13,249 nucleotides of DNA from Chloroflexia bacterium (GTDB lineage Bacteria; Chloroflexota; Chloroflexia; Thermomicrobiales; JALYUS01), in assembly GCA_025924435.1 (NCBI GenBank), contig JAICIL010000102.1, positions 1 through 13,249 of the forward strand, in the 5' to 3' direction. Shown here one piece after another: positions 1 through 7,446 of this stretch (position 1 is the first letter of the stretch; the number at the start of each line of letters is the position of its first letter). A program made the position numbers and the translations under genes. Under the pieces are notes generated by a model. It saw only the letters and a program-made list of their open reading frames with translations. It ran no database searches and was not told the DNA's origin.

Positions 1-13
1 CGGAGGGAAGGGG
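1..13. repeat. Partial copy of 23-bp CCCCTTCCCTC-type palindrome
   Basis: The first 13 bases equal the right half (centre onward) of the perfect palindrome seen complete at 74-96 and 12960-12982. The left half would lie before the window. This is one of three copies of an interspersed intergenic palindrome. Confidence 0.6.
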
Positions 14-73
14 TGACTCGTGCGAATTGCCGTGCCCTGCCACCGGACATTGATGCGCCCAGATCACCGTGCT

Positions 74-96
74 CCCCTTCCCTCGGAGGGAAGGGG
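74..96. repeat. 23-bp perfect palindrome, complete copy
   Basis: Eleven-base arms (74-84 and 86-96) around a single central G are perfectly complementary, of the form CCCCTTCCCTC-G-GAGGGAAGGGG. It is followed by a G-rich tail. The same palindrome recurs at 12960-12982, and half of it starts the window. As RNA it would fold into a strong GC-rich hairpin. It lies in a gene-free stretch and looks like a genome-wide interspersed repeat rather than a gene-specific terminator. Confidence 0.75.
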
Positions 97-272
97 GCCG
101 GGGGGTGAGGATTCCCCGACTGGCGACAATGCATACGCCCGCTATTCCGCCGATATGGTGTACTTACAACCAAATATTCGGTATACTCGTTGGAGTGATT
201 TTTGACGAGAATTAACCCGCGCGCTCCGTGATCGGTGGGATCGTCGGGCGGTACATCCTCGCCTCGGATGAA

Positions 273-278
273 AAGGAG
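273..278 (+). promoter_or_regulatory. Ribosome binding site that sets the DUF4157 gene start
   Basis: AAGGAG lies 6 bases before the ATG at 285. The in-frame upstream GTG at 228 has no comparable site, so the ATG is preferred. Confidence 0.75.
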
Positions 279-284
279 CGCAGC

Positions 285-2675
285 ATGGCATCCTTCGCGA
301 CGCCGCAACGCCGACCCCGCACGCCTTCGCATTTCGTCGCCGCGCCGGTGGCCGATGAGAAGCGCTTTCCCGCCGCGCTCCCCAACGCCGAGTCGCCCGG
401 CACGGAACGGCTTGCGCGGGCTTCGCTCATCCCGATCCCCCTCTTCCCCGCGGAGGCGCCGCGCGCCGAAGCGGCGCCCGCGGCGGTCCGGGGCATGGTC
501 CAAGCGCGGGTTTCGGTGAAGTCCGTCGAAGCCGGCGCCGGGGGAACGACGCCGGCGAGGGCGGGTGCGCCCCTTGTCCAGCGGAAGAATGCGACCGGCC
601 TGCCCGACGCGCTCAAGGCGGGCGTCGAGACGCTCTCGGGCCTCGCGCTCGACGATGTGCGGGTGCATTACAATTCGCCGAAGGCGGCGGGGCTTGGCGC
701 GCTCGCCTACGCGCAGGGCGCCGAGATCCATGTCGGGCCGGGGCAGGAGCGGCACCTGCCGCACGAGGCGTGGCACGCCGTCCAGCAGAAGCAGGGGCGG
801 GTGCGGCCGACGGTACAGGTCAGGGGAGCCGCGGTCAACGACGACGCGGGGCTGGAGGCCGAGGCGGACGCGATGGGCGCGACGGCGATCCAGATGACGG
901 CGATGCCGGGCACGCCCGTTCCACTCGCGCGCCCCGCCCCGCTCGCGCCGGGCGTCGTGCAGCGCAAGCCGATCAAGGATTGGTGGGCCAAGGAGAAGGC
1001 GGCGTTCGCCAAACTGCTCGCGGGGAAGACCGACAGCAATCAGATGTCCGCGAGCGAGTTGCAGGCGGTGATCACCTTCCTGGAGAACGACGACACCGGC
1101 AAGGGGCGGAGCACGGACATCAAGGATCTGAAGGCGGAATTGGGCCTGAAGCCGAAAGTGGAAACGACGAGCGGCTCGCCGGTTTCCGAGACCGTGGTCG
1201 CGACGCCGGAAAAGGCGATCACGCCGGAGCCGACCAAGCCGACGCTCCGCCCGCTTCCCACCCCCAACGTGGGCGGCGCGAAGATGGGCGGCACGAACGA
1301 CGGCCCGACGATCGGGGCGACGCTGACCCCGCCGCGCAAGGAAGTGGAGAAGCCGACGCCGAAGTCCATCAGGCCGACGGTGAAGAAGGGCGACGAGGAA
1401 CACGAGGCCGAGGGGCATGAGAGCGACGCGCCAAAGGAGAAGGAGGGCATGCTCACCGTGCGGAGCATGCCGAAGGTGAACGCCCCCGTGAACGGCAAGA
1501 ACGTCTTCGCCGGGCCGCCCCAGTACATCCCCATCACGTTCGACGGCAAGGATTACCGCCTCAAGGCCGGGCAGGACTACCTGAACACCGAGAAATCCGC
1601 CGAGTACATGAAGCCGGACGCGCCGATCAAGGGGGCGAAGGCGCAGCTGCTGCGGCTGCCCGCGAACAAGCAGACCGAGACGGAGGCCGACGTGCGCGTC
1701 CTGGGGGACGGCCACCACCGCTTCGTCTGGGGGGCCTATCGCGGCGCCCCGGTCAGCGCGGAGGCGAAAGTCGGCAGTACGTATGCCGAGGAGTGGAGCA
1801 TCATGAAGTACAAGCCCACGCCGGAAAATATGAAGATGGAGCCGATCGCGGATGTCGGCGCGATCAAGGAGGAGTTCTTCATGGCGTGGGTCTCGCCCGA
1901 CCCGATCTTCGTGAAAATGCAGAAGGCGGGGCTGGCGACGTTCGTCGAGGAGCTGTGCAAGCACAAGAAACTGCAATGGACCGCCGAGGCCGGGCAGGAG
2001 CTCACGGCGCACATCAACACGCGGGTCACCCAAAATCCCGACTGGGCCTTCGACACGGTGGTCACCAAACTGGTCAGCCAGGCCGTGGACAAGGAGCGGG
2101 CGAAGGAGTATGGCCGCTACCTGCTCACGGAGGCGACATTCAAGAGCGGCAAGAAGAAGCCGGCGATCATCTTCGTCCCCGCGACGACGACCGGGTTCTT
2201 CAACACCGTGCTCAACGTCGTCAGCCTGGACCCGGTCAAGCTCGCCACGGCGGATCAGATGCTGGACACGCTCTCCTTCGAGACCCAGAACGCCCGCCAG
2301 CGGTCGGAACTGGCGGCGGCGAAGGTGAAGGGCGGCGGCGCGCACACCGCCGCGGTCGAGTACGAGAGCGACCGCAAGTACGTCTACGAGGCGTTGATGA
2401 GCGTGCACAAAGTGAAGACCATCGAGGCGCTCGTCGCGAGTCTCAAGATCGCCAGCCCGTACCTCGTCCCGGCGGACTATGCCCAGACGAAGGTGGCGGG
2501 CGGCGTCGCGCTCCCCGACAAGAGCGTGCTCCCCGATCAGGCCGCCCGGCAGGCCCTGTGGTTCTTCAAGACGAAGGGATGGAGCGAGTCAGAGCGCAAG
2601 AGCATGTGGGGCCAGGCCCCGCACGGCGAGGGGCTCGCCTCCTCCGCCGCGATCTACGGCGGCGCCGCCAAGTAG
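285..2675 (+). CDS. DUF4157-domain protein with C-terminal DGHHR region; candidate eCIS cargo/toxin
   Basis: A 796-aa protein with no signal peptide. Residues about 106-200 form a DUF4157 domain. It runs from TGLPD.LKAGVE.LSG and DDVRVHYNS through AYAQGAEIHVGPGQE to HEAWHAVQQ, with the HExxH zinc motif at 160-164 and a downstream LEAEAD acidic motif at 190-195 that may give the third ligand. VQRK motifs at 98-101 and 225-228 bracket the domain. Residues about 290-389 are a Pro/Thr/Lys/Glu-rich linker. Residues about 405-500 carry DGHHR (475-479) followed by a short hydrophobic stretch, similar in pattern to the ParB/sulfiredoxin-like fold. The last 300 residues match nothing I recognise. DUF4157 is known as a hallmark N-terminal region of extracellular contractile injection system cargo, and the multidomain layout fits an effector. 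No eCIS gene or recognisable immunity gene is adjacent. The toxin function is inference; the DUF4157 call is firm. Confidence 0.85.
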   Translation: MASFATPQRRPRTPSHFVAAPVADEKRFPAALPNAESPGTERLARASLIPIPLFPAEAPRAEAAPAAVRGMVQARVSVKSVEAGAGGTTPARAGAPLVQRKNATGLPDALKAGVETLSGLALDDVRVHYNSPKAAGLGALAYAQGAEIHVGPGQERHLPHEAWHAVQQKQGRVRPTVQVRGAAVNDDAGLEAEADAMGATAIQMTAMPGTPVPLARPAPLAPGVVQRKPIKDWWAKEKAAFAKLLAGKTDSNQMSASELQAVITFLENDDTGKGRSTDIKDLKAELGLKPKVETTSGSPVSETVVATPEKAITPEPTKPTLRPLPTPNVGGAKMGGTNDGPTIGATLTPPRKEVEKPTPKSIRPTVKKGDEEHEAEGHESDAPKEKEGMLTVRSMPKVNAPVNGKNVFAGPPQYIPITFDGKDYRLKAGQDYLNTEKSAEYMKPDAPIKGAKAQLLRLPANKQTETEADVRVLGDGHHRFVWGAYRGAPVSAEAKVGSTYAEEWSIMKYKPTPENMKMEPIADVGAIKEEFFMAWVSPDPIFVKMQKAGLATFVEELCKHKKLQWTAEAGQELTAHINTRVTQNPDWAFDTVVTKLVSQAVDKERAKEYGRYLLTEATFKSGKKKPAIIFVPATTTGFFNTVLNVVSLDPVKLATADQMLDTLSFETQNARQRSELAAAKVKGGGAHTAAVEYESDRKYVYEALMSVHKVKTIEALVASLKIASPYLVPADYAQTKVAGGVALPDKSVLPDQAARQALWFFKTKGWSESERKSMWGQAPHGEGLASSAAIYGGAAK

Positions 2676-2687
2676 CGGCGCGCGGGG

Positions 2688-2700
2688 CCGCGAAGCGCGG
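2688..2700 (+). terminator. Small GC hairpin between convergent genes
   Basis: CCGCG (2688-2692) and CGCGG (2696-2700) form a 5-bp stem with a 3-base loop, 12 bases after the DUF4157 stop. There is no T-run, so termination is only suggested by the position between convergent genes. Confidence 0.25.
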
Positions 2701-2735
2701 TATCTGCCCTCCGGAGAGGCAGGGGGCAATCCGCG

Positions 2736-4829
2736 CTACGCGGTCGGCTTTTCCACTTCCACCAGATTGGTGTAGAAGGTCGCGCCGCCGCCCATGTCGG
2801 CGGTGCGCTGGCTGGTCAGGGCGTTGATGCCGTGCCGCCTCTTGTGCTGCCCGTCCCACCAGACCGCCGGGGCGACGGCGACGCCGGGCCGCGTCGCCTC
2901 GCCGACGACGGCGGTGACGAACGTCTCGCCCCGGTCGTTGAAGACGCGGACGAGGTCGCCGTCGGCGATGCCCCGCGCGGCGGCGTCGGCGCCGTTCAGT
3001 TCGATGAACGGCGTCCCCTCCTTGCGGATCAGCGACGGCACATTGCCGAAGGTCGTGTTGAGGAAGTGGTGCGTGCTCGGCGTCAGGAGGGCGAGCGGGT
3101 ACTTCGCGTGCAACGCCGGGCTGCCGTCCGCGCTCTCGGCGAGCGGCGTGTGCGTCGGCAGCGGGTCGAGGCCCATCCGTTCGAGCGTCTCGGAGAAGAG
3201 TTCGATCTTGCCGGAGGGCGTCGGGAAGATGCCGTCCGCATAGGAGACGTACGGCGTGCCGGGCGCGGAGACGTTCAGCCGCGCGAACCCCTCCGCCATC
3301 AACCGCTCGCGCGTGATGCCGCGCATGTTCGGATGGTCGGAGGCTAATGCCTGATCCACCAAATCCTCATCCGTGTCGCGGAAGCAGGGGTCATCGAAGC
3401 CCATCCGCGCGGCGAGCAGGCGGAAGACCTCGGTGTTGCGGACGCTCTCGCCGAGCGGCGCGATGGCGGGCTGGTTGAGGTTGAGGTAGTAGGTGCCGTA
3501 CGCGGTGTGCAGGTCCATGTGCTCCAGTTGCGTCGTCGCGGGCAGCACGATGTCCGCGTACTGGGCGGTGTCCGAGAAGAACGGGTCGTGGACGACGAGG
3601 AACAAATCGTCGCGCAGCAGCCCCGCGCGCACCTTCTCCTGATCGGGCGCGGCGGCGGCGGGGTTCGCGTTGTAGACGTACATCGCCCGGACGGGCGGGT
3701 CGAGGTCGCCCGTCAGTGCGTCGCCGATCTGGATCATGTTGATGTGCCGCGCCGGTTCCGCGCGCAGATCGGGCCGCTGGAGCGCGGCGCGGTTGATCTT
3801 CGGGCCGCCGCTCGTCGAGAGCGTCAGGCCGCCGCCGAGCGTGCTGTAGGAGCCGATCAGCGCGGGCAGGCAGGCGACGGTGCGGATCATCATGCCGCCG
3901 TTCGAGTGCCGCTGCATGCCGTAGTTGACGCGAATCACGGCGGGCGCGACCGTCCCATAGCGCCGCGCGAAGCGGACGATCTCCTCTTCCGCCAGCCCGG
4001 TGATCGCCGCGACGCGGGCGGGCGGGTACGCCATCGCCCGCTCTTTGAGGGCTTCGTAGCCGTGCGTGTGCGCCGCGAGATATGCCTCGTCCGTCATCCC
4101 CTCCGCGATCAGGACGTGCATGACGCCGAGGGCGAGCGCGGCGTCCGTGCCCGGTCGCGGCTGGATGTGCCAGTCCGCCTGCGCGGCGGTGCGTGTGCGG
4201 CGCGGGTCAATGACGATCAGTTCGGCGCCGTTCCGCCGCGCCTTCTTGATGAAGGGCATCAGGTGCGGGTTCGTGGAGACCGGATTGGAGCCCCAGACGA
4301 CGATCAGTTTGCTGTAGATGTACGTCTCCGGGTCGGTGCCCGTCTTCGCGCCGAGCGTGTGGCGGATCGCCTCACCCCCCGCAACGGAGCAGATCGTCCG
4401 GTCCAGTTCGCTCGCGCCGAGGCGGTTGAAGAAGCGGTAATCCATGCTCTCGTTGTGCAGGAGGCCGAGCGTGCCGCTGTAGTTGTAGGGCAGGATCGCC
4501 TCCGGCCCGCCGGTGGCGATGATCGCGTTGAAGCGCGCGGCGATCTCGTCCAGCGCCGCATCCCAGGTGATCTCCTCGAACAGGCCCAGCCCCTTCGGCC
4601 CGACGCGGCGGCGCGGCGTGAGGACGCGCGTCTCGTTGTACGTGCGGGAGAGGTAGTCGTTCACCTTGACGCAGAGGAAGCCCTGCGTCACCGGGTGCCG
4701 CTTGTCCCCCTCGATCTTCACCGCGATGCCATCCTTCACCGTGACCTGGAAGGAGCAGGTGTCCGGGCAGTCGTGCGGGCAGACCCCATGCACGATCCGA
4801 ACATTCTCGGCTATGGGTGTCGCAGTCAT
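2736..4829 (-). CDS. Molybdopterin-dependent oxidoreductase (DMSO reductase superfamily, 4Fe-4S)
   Basis: A 697-aa protein of the BisC/formate-dehydrogenase-like class. The N-terminus has a 4Fe-4S motif C17-x3-C21-x3-C25-x27-C53. The central region holds bis-MGD-binding motifs such as WGSNPVSTNPH and VIDPRRT. C147 in TICSVAGGEA is in the zone where this superfamily places its molybdenum ligand, but I cannot prove that assignment. The C-terminus has the dinucleotide-binding fold, ending with LTSQRTADMGGGATFY. No twin-arginine or other signal peptide is visible, so it is probably cytoplasmic. The ATG at 4829 has GGAGGG 8 bases upstream. It appears monocistronic here, with no partner subunit or cofactor gene next to it, so substrate and electron partner cannot be named. 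It converges on the DUF4157 gene with a 60-base gap. Family call firm, specificity unknown. Confidence 0.92.
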   Translation of the reverse strand: MTATPIAENVRIVHGVCPHDCPDTCSFQVTVKDGIAVKIEGDKRHPVTQGFLCVKVNDYLSRTYNETRVLTPRRRVGPKGLGLFEEITWDAALDEIAARFNAIIATGGPEAILPYNYSGTLGLLHNESMDYRFFNRLGASELDRTICSVAGGEAIRHTLGAKTGTDPETYIYSKLIVVWGSNPVSTNPHLMPFIKKARRNGAELIVIDPRRTRTAAQADWHIQPRPGTDAALALGVMHVLIAEGMTDEAYLAAHTHGYEALKERAMAYPPARVAAITGLAEEEIVRFARRYGTVAPAVIRVNYGMQRHSNGGMMIRTVACLPALIGSYSTLGGGLTLSTSGGPKINRAALQRPDLRAEPARHINMIQIGDALTGDLDPPVRAMYVYNANPAAAAPDQEKVRAGLLRDDLFLVVHDPFFSDTAQYADIVLPATTQLEHMDLHTAYGTYYLNLNQPAIAPLGESVRNTEVFRLLAARMGFDDPCFRDTDEDLVDQALASDHPNMRGITRERLMAEGFARLNVSAPGTPYVSYADGIFPTPSGKIELFSETLERMGLDPLPTHTPLAESADGSPALHAKYPLALLTPSTHHFLNTTFGNVPSLIRKEGTPFIELNGADAAARGIADGDLVRVFNDRGETFVTAVVGEATRPGVAVAPAVWWDGQHKRRHGINALTSQRTADMGGGATFYTNLVEVEKPTA

Positions 4830-4851
4830 CTTCCTTACCCTCCAAGGATTG

Positions 4852-4976
4852 AAACCGCTTGAACCACAGAGACACAGAGGGCACAGAGAGGGAAGAGAAG
4901 GAAAAGAGGGAGAACATTATTTTTCTCTTCTCTACGTTTCTCCGTGTCCTCCGTGTCTCTGTGGTTCAAGCGGTTT
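4852..4976. repeat. 125-bp imperfect palindromic repeat element
   Basis: The outer 24 bases are perfect inverted arms (4852-4875 and 4953-4976), beginning AAACCGCTTGAACCACAGAG. The inner arms are purine-rich on the left and pyrimidine-rich on the right, and remain partly complementary to a short AT-rich centre near 4915-4925. Conceptual translation on either strand gives the pattern NHRDTE...SVVQAV, which I remember as a frequent spurious peptide in many environmental genomes carrying this repeat. It lies 22 bases before the molybdoprotein start codon, and in the 5' region of the divergent thioredoxin-like gene. No target-site duplication is apparent at its ends. Confidence 0.85.
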
Positions 4977-5092
4977 GTCATCCAATCGTCGTCTGTAAGG
5001 GTGAGTATAGCGCATCGTCGGTGCGGAATAGCGGCAGGGATCGTGCGTTGGAAAAAGGCGGAGAATCCGCGCGACGAAAGGGGAAGACGAGC
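4977..5092. other. Divergent intergenic region with weak promoter candidate
   Basis: A 116-base gap between the palindromic element and the thioredoxin-like gene. On the minus strand TATACT (5004-5009) could be a -10 box for the molybdoprotein gene, which would place the palindrome inside that mRNA leader. No good -35 box is seen. AAGGGGA at 5078-5084 serves the plus-strand gene. Confidence 0.3.
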
Positions 5093-5698
5093 ATGACGAT
5101 CACCGCCGAACAGTTCGCGACCGGCATGACGATGGACGAGTACCAGGCGCAGATGAGCCAGAACAAGGAGCAGTTCGCGGCGAACATCGCCGCCGCGCCC
5201 GTCGCGCCGGAGGATGCCGCCCGCTTCGCGGCGCTCCCCGAGCCGCTCGATGTGCTCGTCGTCACGGAGGACTGGTGCGGCGATTCGCTGGCGCACCTGC
5301 CCGTGCTCTTCCGCCTCGCGCGGGAATCCGGCGACCGGCTTAACGTCCGCATCTTCAAGCGGGACGAACACAAGAATCTCGCGGCCCTGTTTCCGATGCC
5401 GACGGGCCGCGTGGCGATCCCGATTGTCGTCTTCTTCGATCAAGGGATGCACGAAGTGGGGAAATTCCTCGAACGGCCGCAGGTCGGCCATGCGGAGATG
5501 GCGGCGTTCATGGCGGACTTCTTCGCCCGCCATCCCGATCTCGGCACGCCCGGCCAGCCGATCAGCGCGCTGACGCCCGAGGCGCGGCAGGCGCTCTTCG
5601 TCGAACTTGGCCCGTGGCGCAAGGGGCGGGTGGATGAGTGGAATCGCGCCGCCATCGCGGAGTTCACCGGCGCTGCTGCGGTGCCCGCACCCGCCTGA
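5093..5698 (+). CDS. Thioredoxin-family protein (Thioredoxin_9 type) with single-cysteine WCGDS site
   Basis: A 201-aa cytoplasmic protein. After an N-terminal helical region (MDEYQAQMSQNKEQF) comes a thioredoxin-fold strand VLVVTEDWCGDS. C62 is at the nucleophilic-cysteine position, and Asp64/Ser65 follow in place of a second cysteine. The predicted cis-proline motif is in VAIPIVVFF. The pattern (DWCGD, then a strand with RDE, then IPIxxFxD) matches the Thioredoxin_9 family, whose exact role is not well defined. Lacking the resolving cysteine, it cannot do classic dithiol exchange through CxxC. It may act in monothiol chemistry or as a binding fold. The ATG at 5093 is chosen because AAGGGGA lies 8 bases upstream, while the open frame further upstream only reads through the palindromic repeat. 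A terminator follows closely, so it is probably a single-gene unit. Confidence 0.85.
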   Translation: MTITAEQFATGMTMDEYQAQMSQNKEQFAANIAAAPVAPEDAARFAALPEPLDVLVVTEDWCGDSLAHLPVLFRLARESGDRLNVRIFKRDEHKNLAALFPMPTGRVAIPIVVFFDQGMHEVGKFLERPQVGHAEMAAFMADFFARHPDLGTPGQPISALTPEARQALFVELGPWRKGRVDEWNRAAIAEFTGAAAVPAPA

Positions 5699-5721
5699 TC
5701 GCCGGAATGCGGTTGAGTGGC

Positions 5722-5749
5722 AAGGGGGCCTGTGAACGGTCCTCTTTTT
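5722..5749 (+). terminator. Intrinsic terminator of the thioredoxin-like gene
   Basis: AAGGGGGCC (5722-5730) pairs with GGTCCTCTT (5738-5746) in a 9-bp stem with two G-U pairs and a 7-base loop. A run of five T follows at 5745-5749. It starts 24 bases after the stop codon. Confidence 0.7.
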
Positions 5750-5787
5750 CGCCGGGCATCGAATTGATCGCGCGAATTCACCGCAAT

Positions 5788-5815
5788 TTGCGTCAAAAGT
5801 GATCCGTGGTATAAA
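5788..5815 (+). promoter_or_regulatory. Candidate promoter of the first Ala/Pro/Val-rich gene (P1)
   Basis: TTGCGT (5788-5793) and TATAAA (5810-5815) are spaced by 16 bp, close to a housekeeping-sigma pattern. The surrounding bases 5781-5830 resemble 10375-10430 upstream of the paralogous gene P3, which supports a functional regulatory region. Confidence 0.45.
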
Positions 5816-5831
5816 TCTTGCTCGTATACCA
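5807..5831. promoter_or_regulatory. Operator-like inverted repeat over the P1 promoter
   Basis: TGGTATA (5807-5813) and TATACCA (5825-5831) are perfect 7-base inverted arms separated by 11 bases. They overlap the proposed -10 box and likely transcription start, a usual place for a repressor site. It could also be an RNA hairpin at the mRNA start. Confidence 0.4.
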
Positions 5832-5904
5832 TGCTATGCATCGCCAGATACCGGCGAACCGCGCCGATTGCGGTTTCGTGCAGGCATTGGAGCACCGCGA
5901 GTTG

Positions 5905-7404
5905 ATGAACGAGCGAGCCACGATAGCGCCGTCCGGCGCGCGAGCAGCCGGGAGGGATTTCATCTCGAATCCCATCCATCCGGTGCTGCTCGCCATTTGC
6001 GGCGCGCTCATCTCGCTACTCTTCGCGGCGCATGCTGGCGCGGCAGGTCCACTCGATACGGTGACGAAGACCGTCGGCGATGTGACGAAGGGCGTCACGC
6101 AGACCGCGCAAGAGACGACCCATTCGGTCACGCAGTCGGCAGACACGACGGCCAGGGCCGTGGAGACGACCGCCAAAGGCGCGACGGAGACGACATCGCA
6201 AGCGGGCCGGTCCGTCGGACCGGTCGCGGAGACGGTGTCGCGGTCCGGGCAGTCTGCCATCGGCGATGCCGCGCCGGGCGTCGAGCGCGCGACGGGCGCG
6301 GTTGCGTCGAGCGCGGCACCCGCCGCGCAGGTGGTCGGCGGTATGATGCAGCCCGTCAGCCAACCGACCCCGCACATCGTCGGCGCGCTCGCCCAGCCGG
6401 CCCAGCCAGTCATCCAGACCGTCGCACAGCCCGTGGCCGCCGCTGCACCACCCGTGGTGCAGACCGTCGCCGTCACCGCCGCGCCGGTCGCGCAGGCTGC
6501 GGCGCCGGTAACCGAGCAGGTGCAGACACTCACGCCCGTCGTCACCGCGCCGGTACGGGCGGCGGCGAAGCCCGTTATCCAGCCGATCACGCGGACGGTC
6601 GCGCCGGTTGTGCAGGCGGCCGCGCCCGTCGTGAACGCCGTGGCCGCACCCATAGAGCCAATCGCCGCTCCGGTCGTCGCGGCGGTCGCGCCGGTGATGG
6701 CGAATATCATGCCCATCGTCGCCACCGTGGCGCCCATACCGACCCCGCCCGCGCGCGACCCGGCCCCGACCACCCCTGCGTCGCGGCCCGCCAGCGTGGA
6801 ACACGCGCAGCCCGTGCGCGTTGTACAGGCCGCCGATGTGACCGAGTCGGTCATGCCCGCGAATCGCGCCGAGCGCGTCGCCCCGGCGCCCGATCCATCG
6901 CCGCTCGCGGACGCGACACCGGCCACGATCCAGCCCACCCCGCATGCGAGCAGCGCGACCGTCGCTCCGGCTCCGATCACCAGTCCCGTTCCGGTGATGG
7001 CACCGGCCGCCGCACGCGCGACGCACGCAATCGCGACCGCGCCAGGCGTCGGGTTCCTCGCACCCGCGATGGTCCCGACGGACCCGACGCCGCTTTCGAC
7101 GACGACCGAGCCAGTGAGCGCGCTCCCCGGCGCACCGACCACCGATACCGCGATGCATGCACCCGGCATGCGCCACGCCGCGATTGACGCCGCGCCGTCC
7201 TCCCTCCCGGCGCTGCCGGTTGGCCCGAATGGGCCGCTGACGGCGATAGCGGGTGCGGTGGGCACGAGCGTCGGTCCGGGTTTCTCCTTCCTCCTCGCCA
7301 TCGTCGCCGCCGGTTGGGCACTGATCCTCACCGGGCGGCGCATCCTTCCCCGTGTGCTGTCCACGCAGCAGCCCTCCTATCGCCCCCTCGTTTCTCCCGG
7401 TTGA
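5905..7404 (+). CDS. Secreted Ala/Pro/Val-rich protein with C-terminal membrane anchor (paralog P1)
   Basis: A 499-aa protein of unknown function. Residues about 24-48 form a signal peptide (HPVLLAICGALISLLF then AHAGAAG). Next is a Thr/Val/Ser-rich, probably helical stretch with repeated VT/TT steps. A long low-complexity tract then repeats PV every 6-11 residues, as in APVVQAAAPVVNAVAAP. From about residue 460 a hydrophobic segment FSFLLAIVAAGWALIL is followed by Arg residues, and the protein ends in VSPG. The mature part would sit outside the membrane, anchored by its C-terminus. The ATG at 5905 (GGAG 12 bases upstream) gives an N-region of the same length as in paralog P3. The in-frame ATG at 5836 lacks a ribosome site but cannot be excluded. 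It has no cysteine outside the signal peptide. It is followed by a hairpin and the LPQTG gene. Coding is supported by the paralogous copy. No function recognised. Confidence 0.75.
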   Translation: MNERATIAPSGARAAGRDFISNPIHPVLLAICGALISLLFAAHAGAAGPLDTVTKTVGDVTKGVTQTAQETTHSVTQSADTTARAVETTAKGATETTSQAGRSVGPVAETVSRSGQSAIGDAAPGVERATGAVASSAAPAAQVVGGMMQPVSQPTPHIVGALAQPAQPVIQTVAQPVAAAAPPVVQTVAVTAAPVAQAAAPVTEQVQTLTPVVTAPVRAAAKPVIQPITRTVAPVVQAAAPVVNAVAAPIEPIAAPVVAAVAPVMANIMPIVATVAPIPTPPARDPAPTTPASRPASVEHAQPVRVVQAADVTESVMPANRAERVAPAPDPSPLADATPATIQPTPHASSATVAPAPITSPVPVMAPAAARATHAIATAPGVGFLAPAMVPTDPTPLSTTTEPVSALPGAPTTDTAMHAPGMRHAAIDAAPSSLPALPVGPNGPLTAIAGAVGTSVGPGFSFLLAIVAAGWALILTGRRILPRVLSTQQPSYRPLVSPG

Positions 7405-7412
7405 TCGCGTCC

Positions 7413-7434
7413 CGCGCACGCCTTCGCGTGCGCG
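7413..7434 (+). terminator. Hairpin after P1
   Basis: A 9-bp perfect stem (7413-7421 with 7426-7434) closes a CTTC loop, 8 bases after the P1 stop. There is no T-run. A structurally equivalent hairpin follows P3 at 12273-12301. It may be a terminator, an attenuator or part of the following leader. Confidence 0.5.
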
Positions 7435-7446
7435 CAAGAACCAAAG

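Larger units (their letters stand above)
14..284. other. Intergenic region upstream of the DUF4157 gene
   Basis: No credible gene is seen here. The stretch holds one complete 23-bp palindrome (74-96) followed by a G-rich run. It then becomes AT-richer between about 120 and 215, which fits a promoter region. A TATACT hexamer at 182-187 is a possible -10 box for the following gene, but I see no convincing -35 box at 16-18 bp. A short open frame across 20-205 reads through the palindrome and is probably not coding. Confidence 0.4.

Noticed and set aside
20..205. Possible 61-aa protein before the DUF4157 gene
   Set aside because: It reads through the 23-bp palindrome and gives a peptide typical of repeat translation. 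No ribosome site or recognisable domain.
3507..4862. 451-aa plus-strand frame opposite the molybdoprotein gene
   Set aside because: The minus strand encodes a well-conserved enzyme with cluster and cofactor motifs. The plus-strand product is Arg/Val/Asp-rich without any domain.
4859..5092. N-terminal extension of the thioredoxin-like protein beginning MNHRDTEG
   Set aside because: This part is a translation of the palindromic repeat. The ATG at 5093 has a proper ribosome site and starts the family-like sequence.
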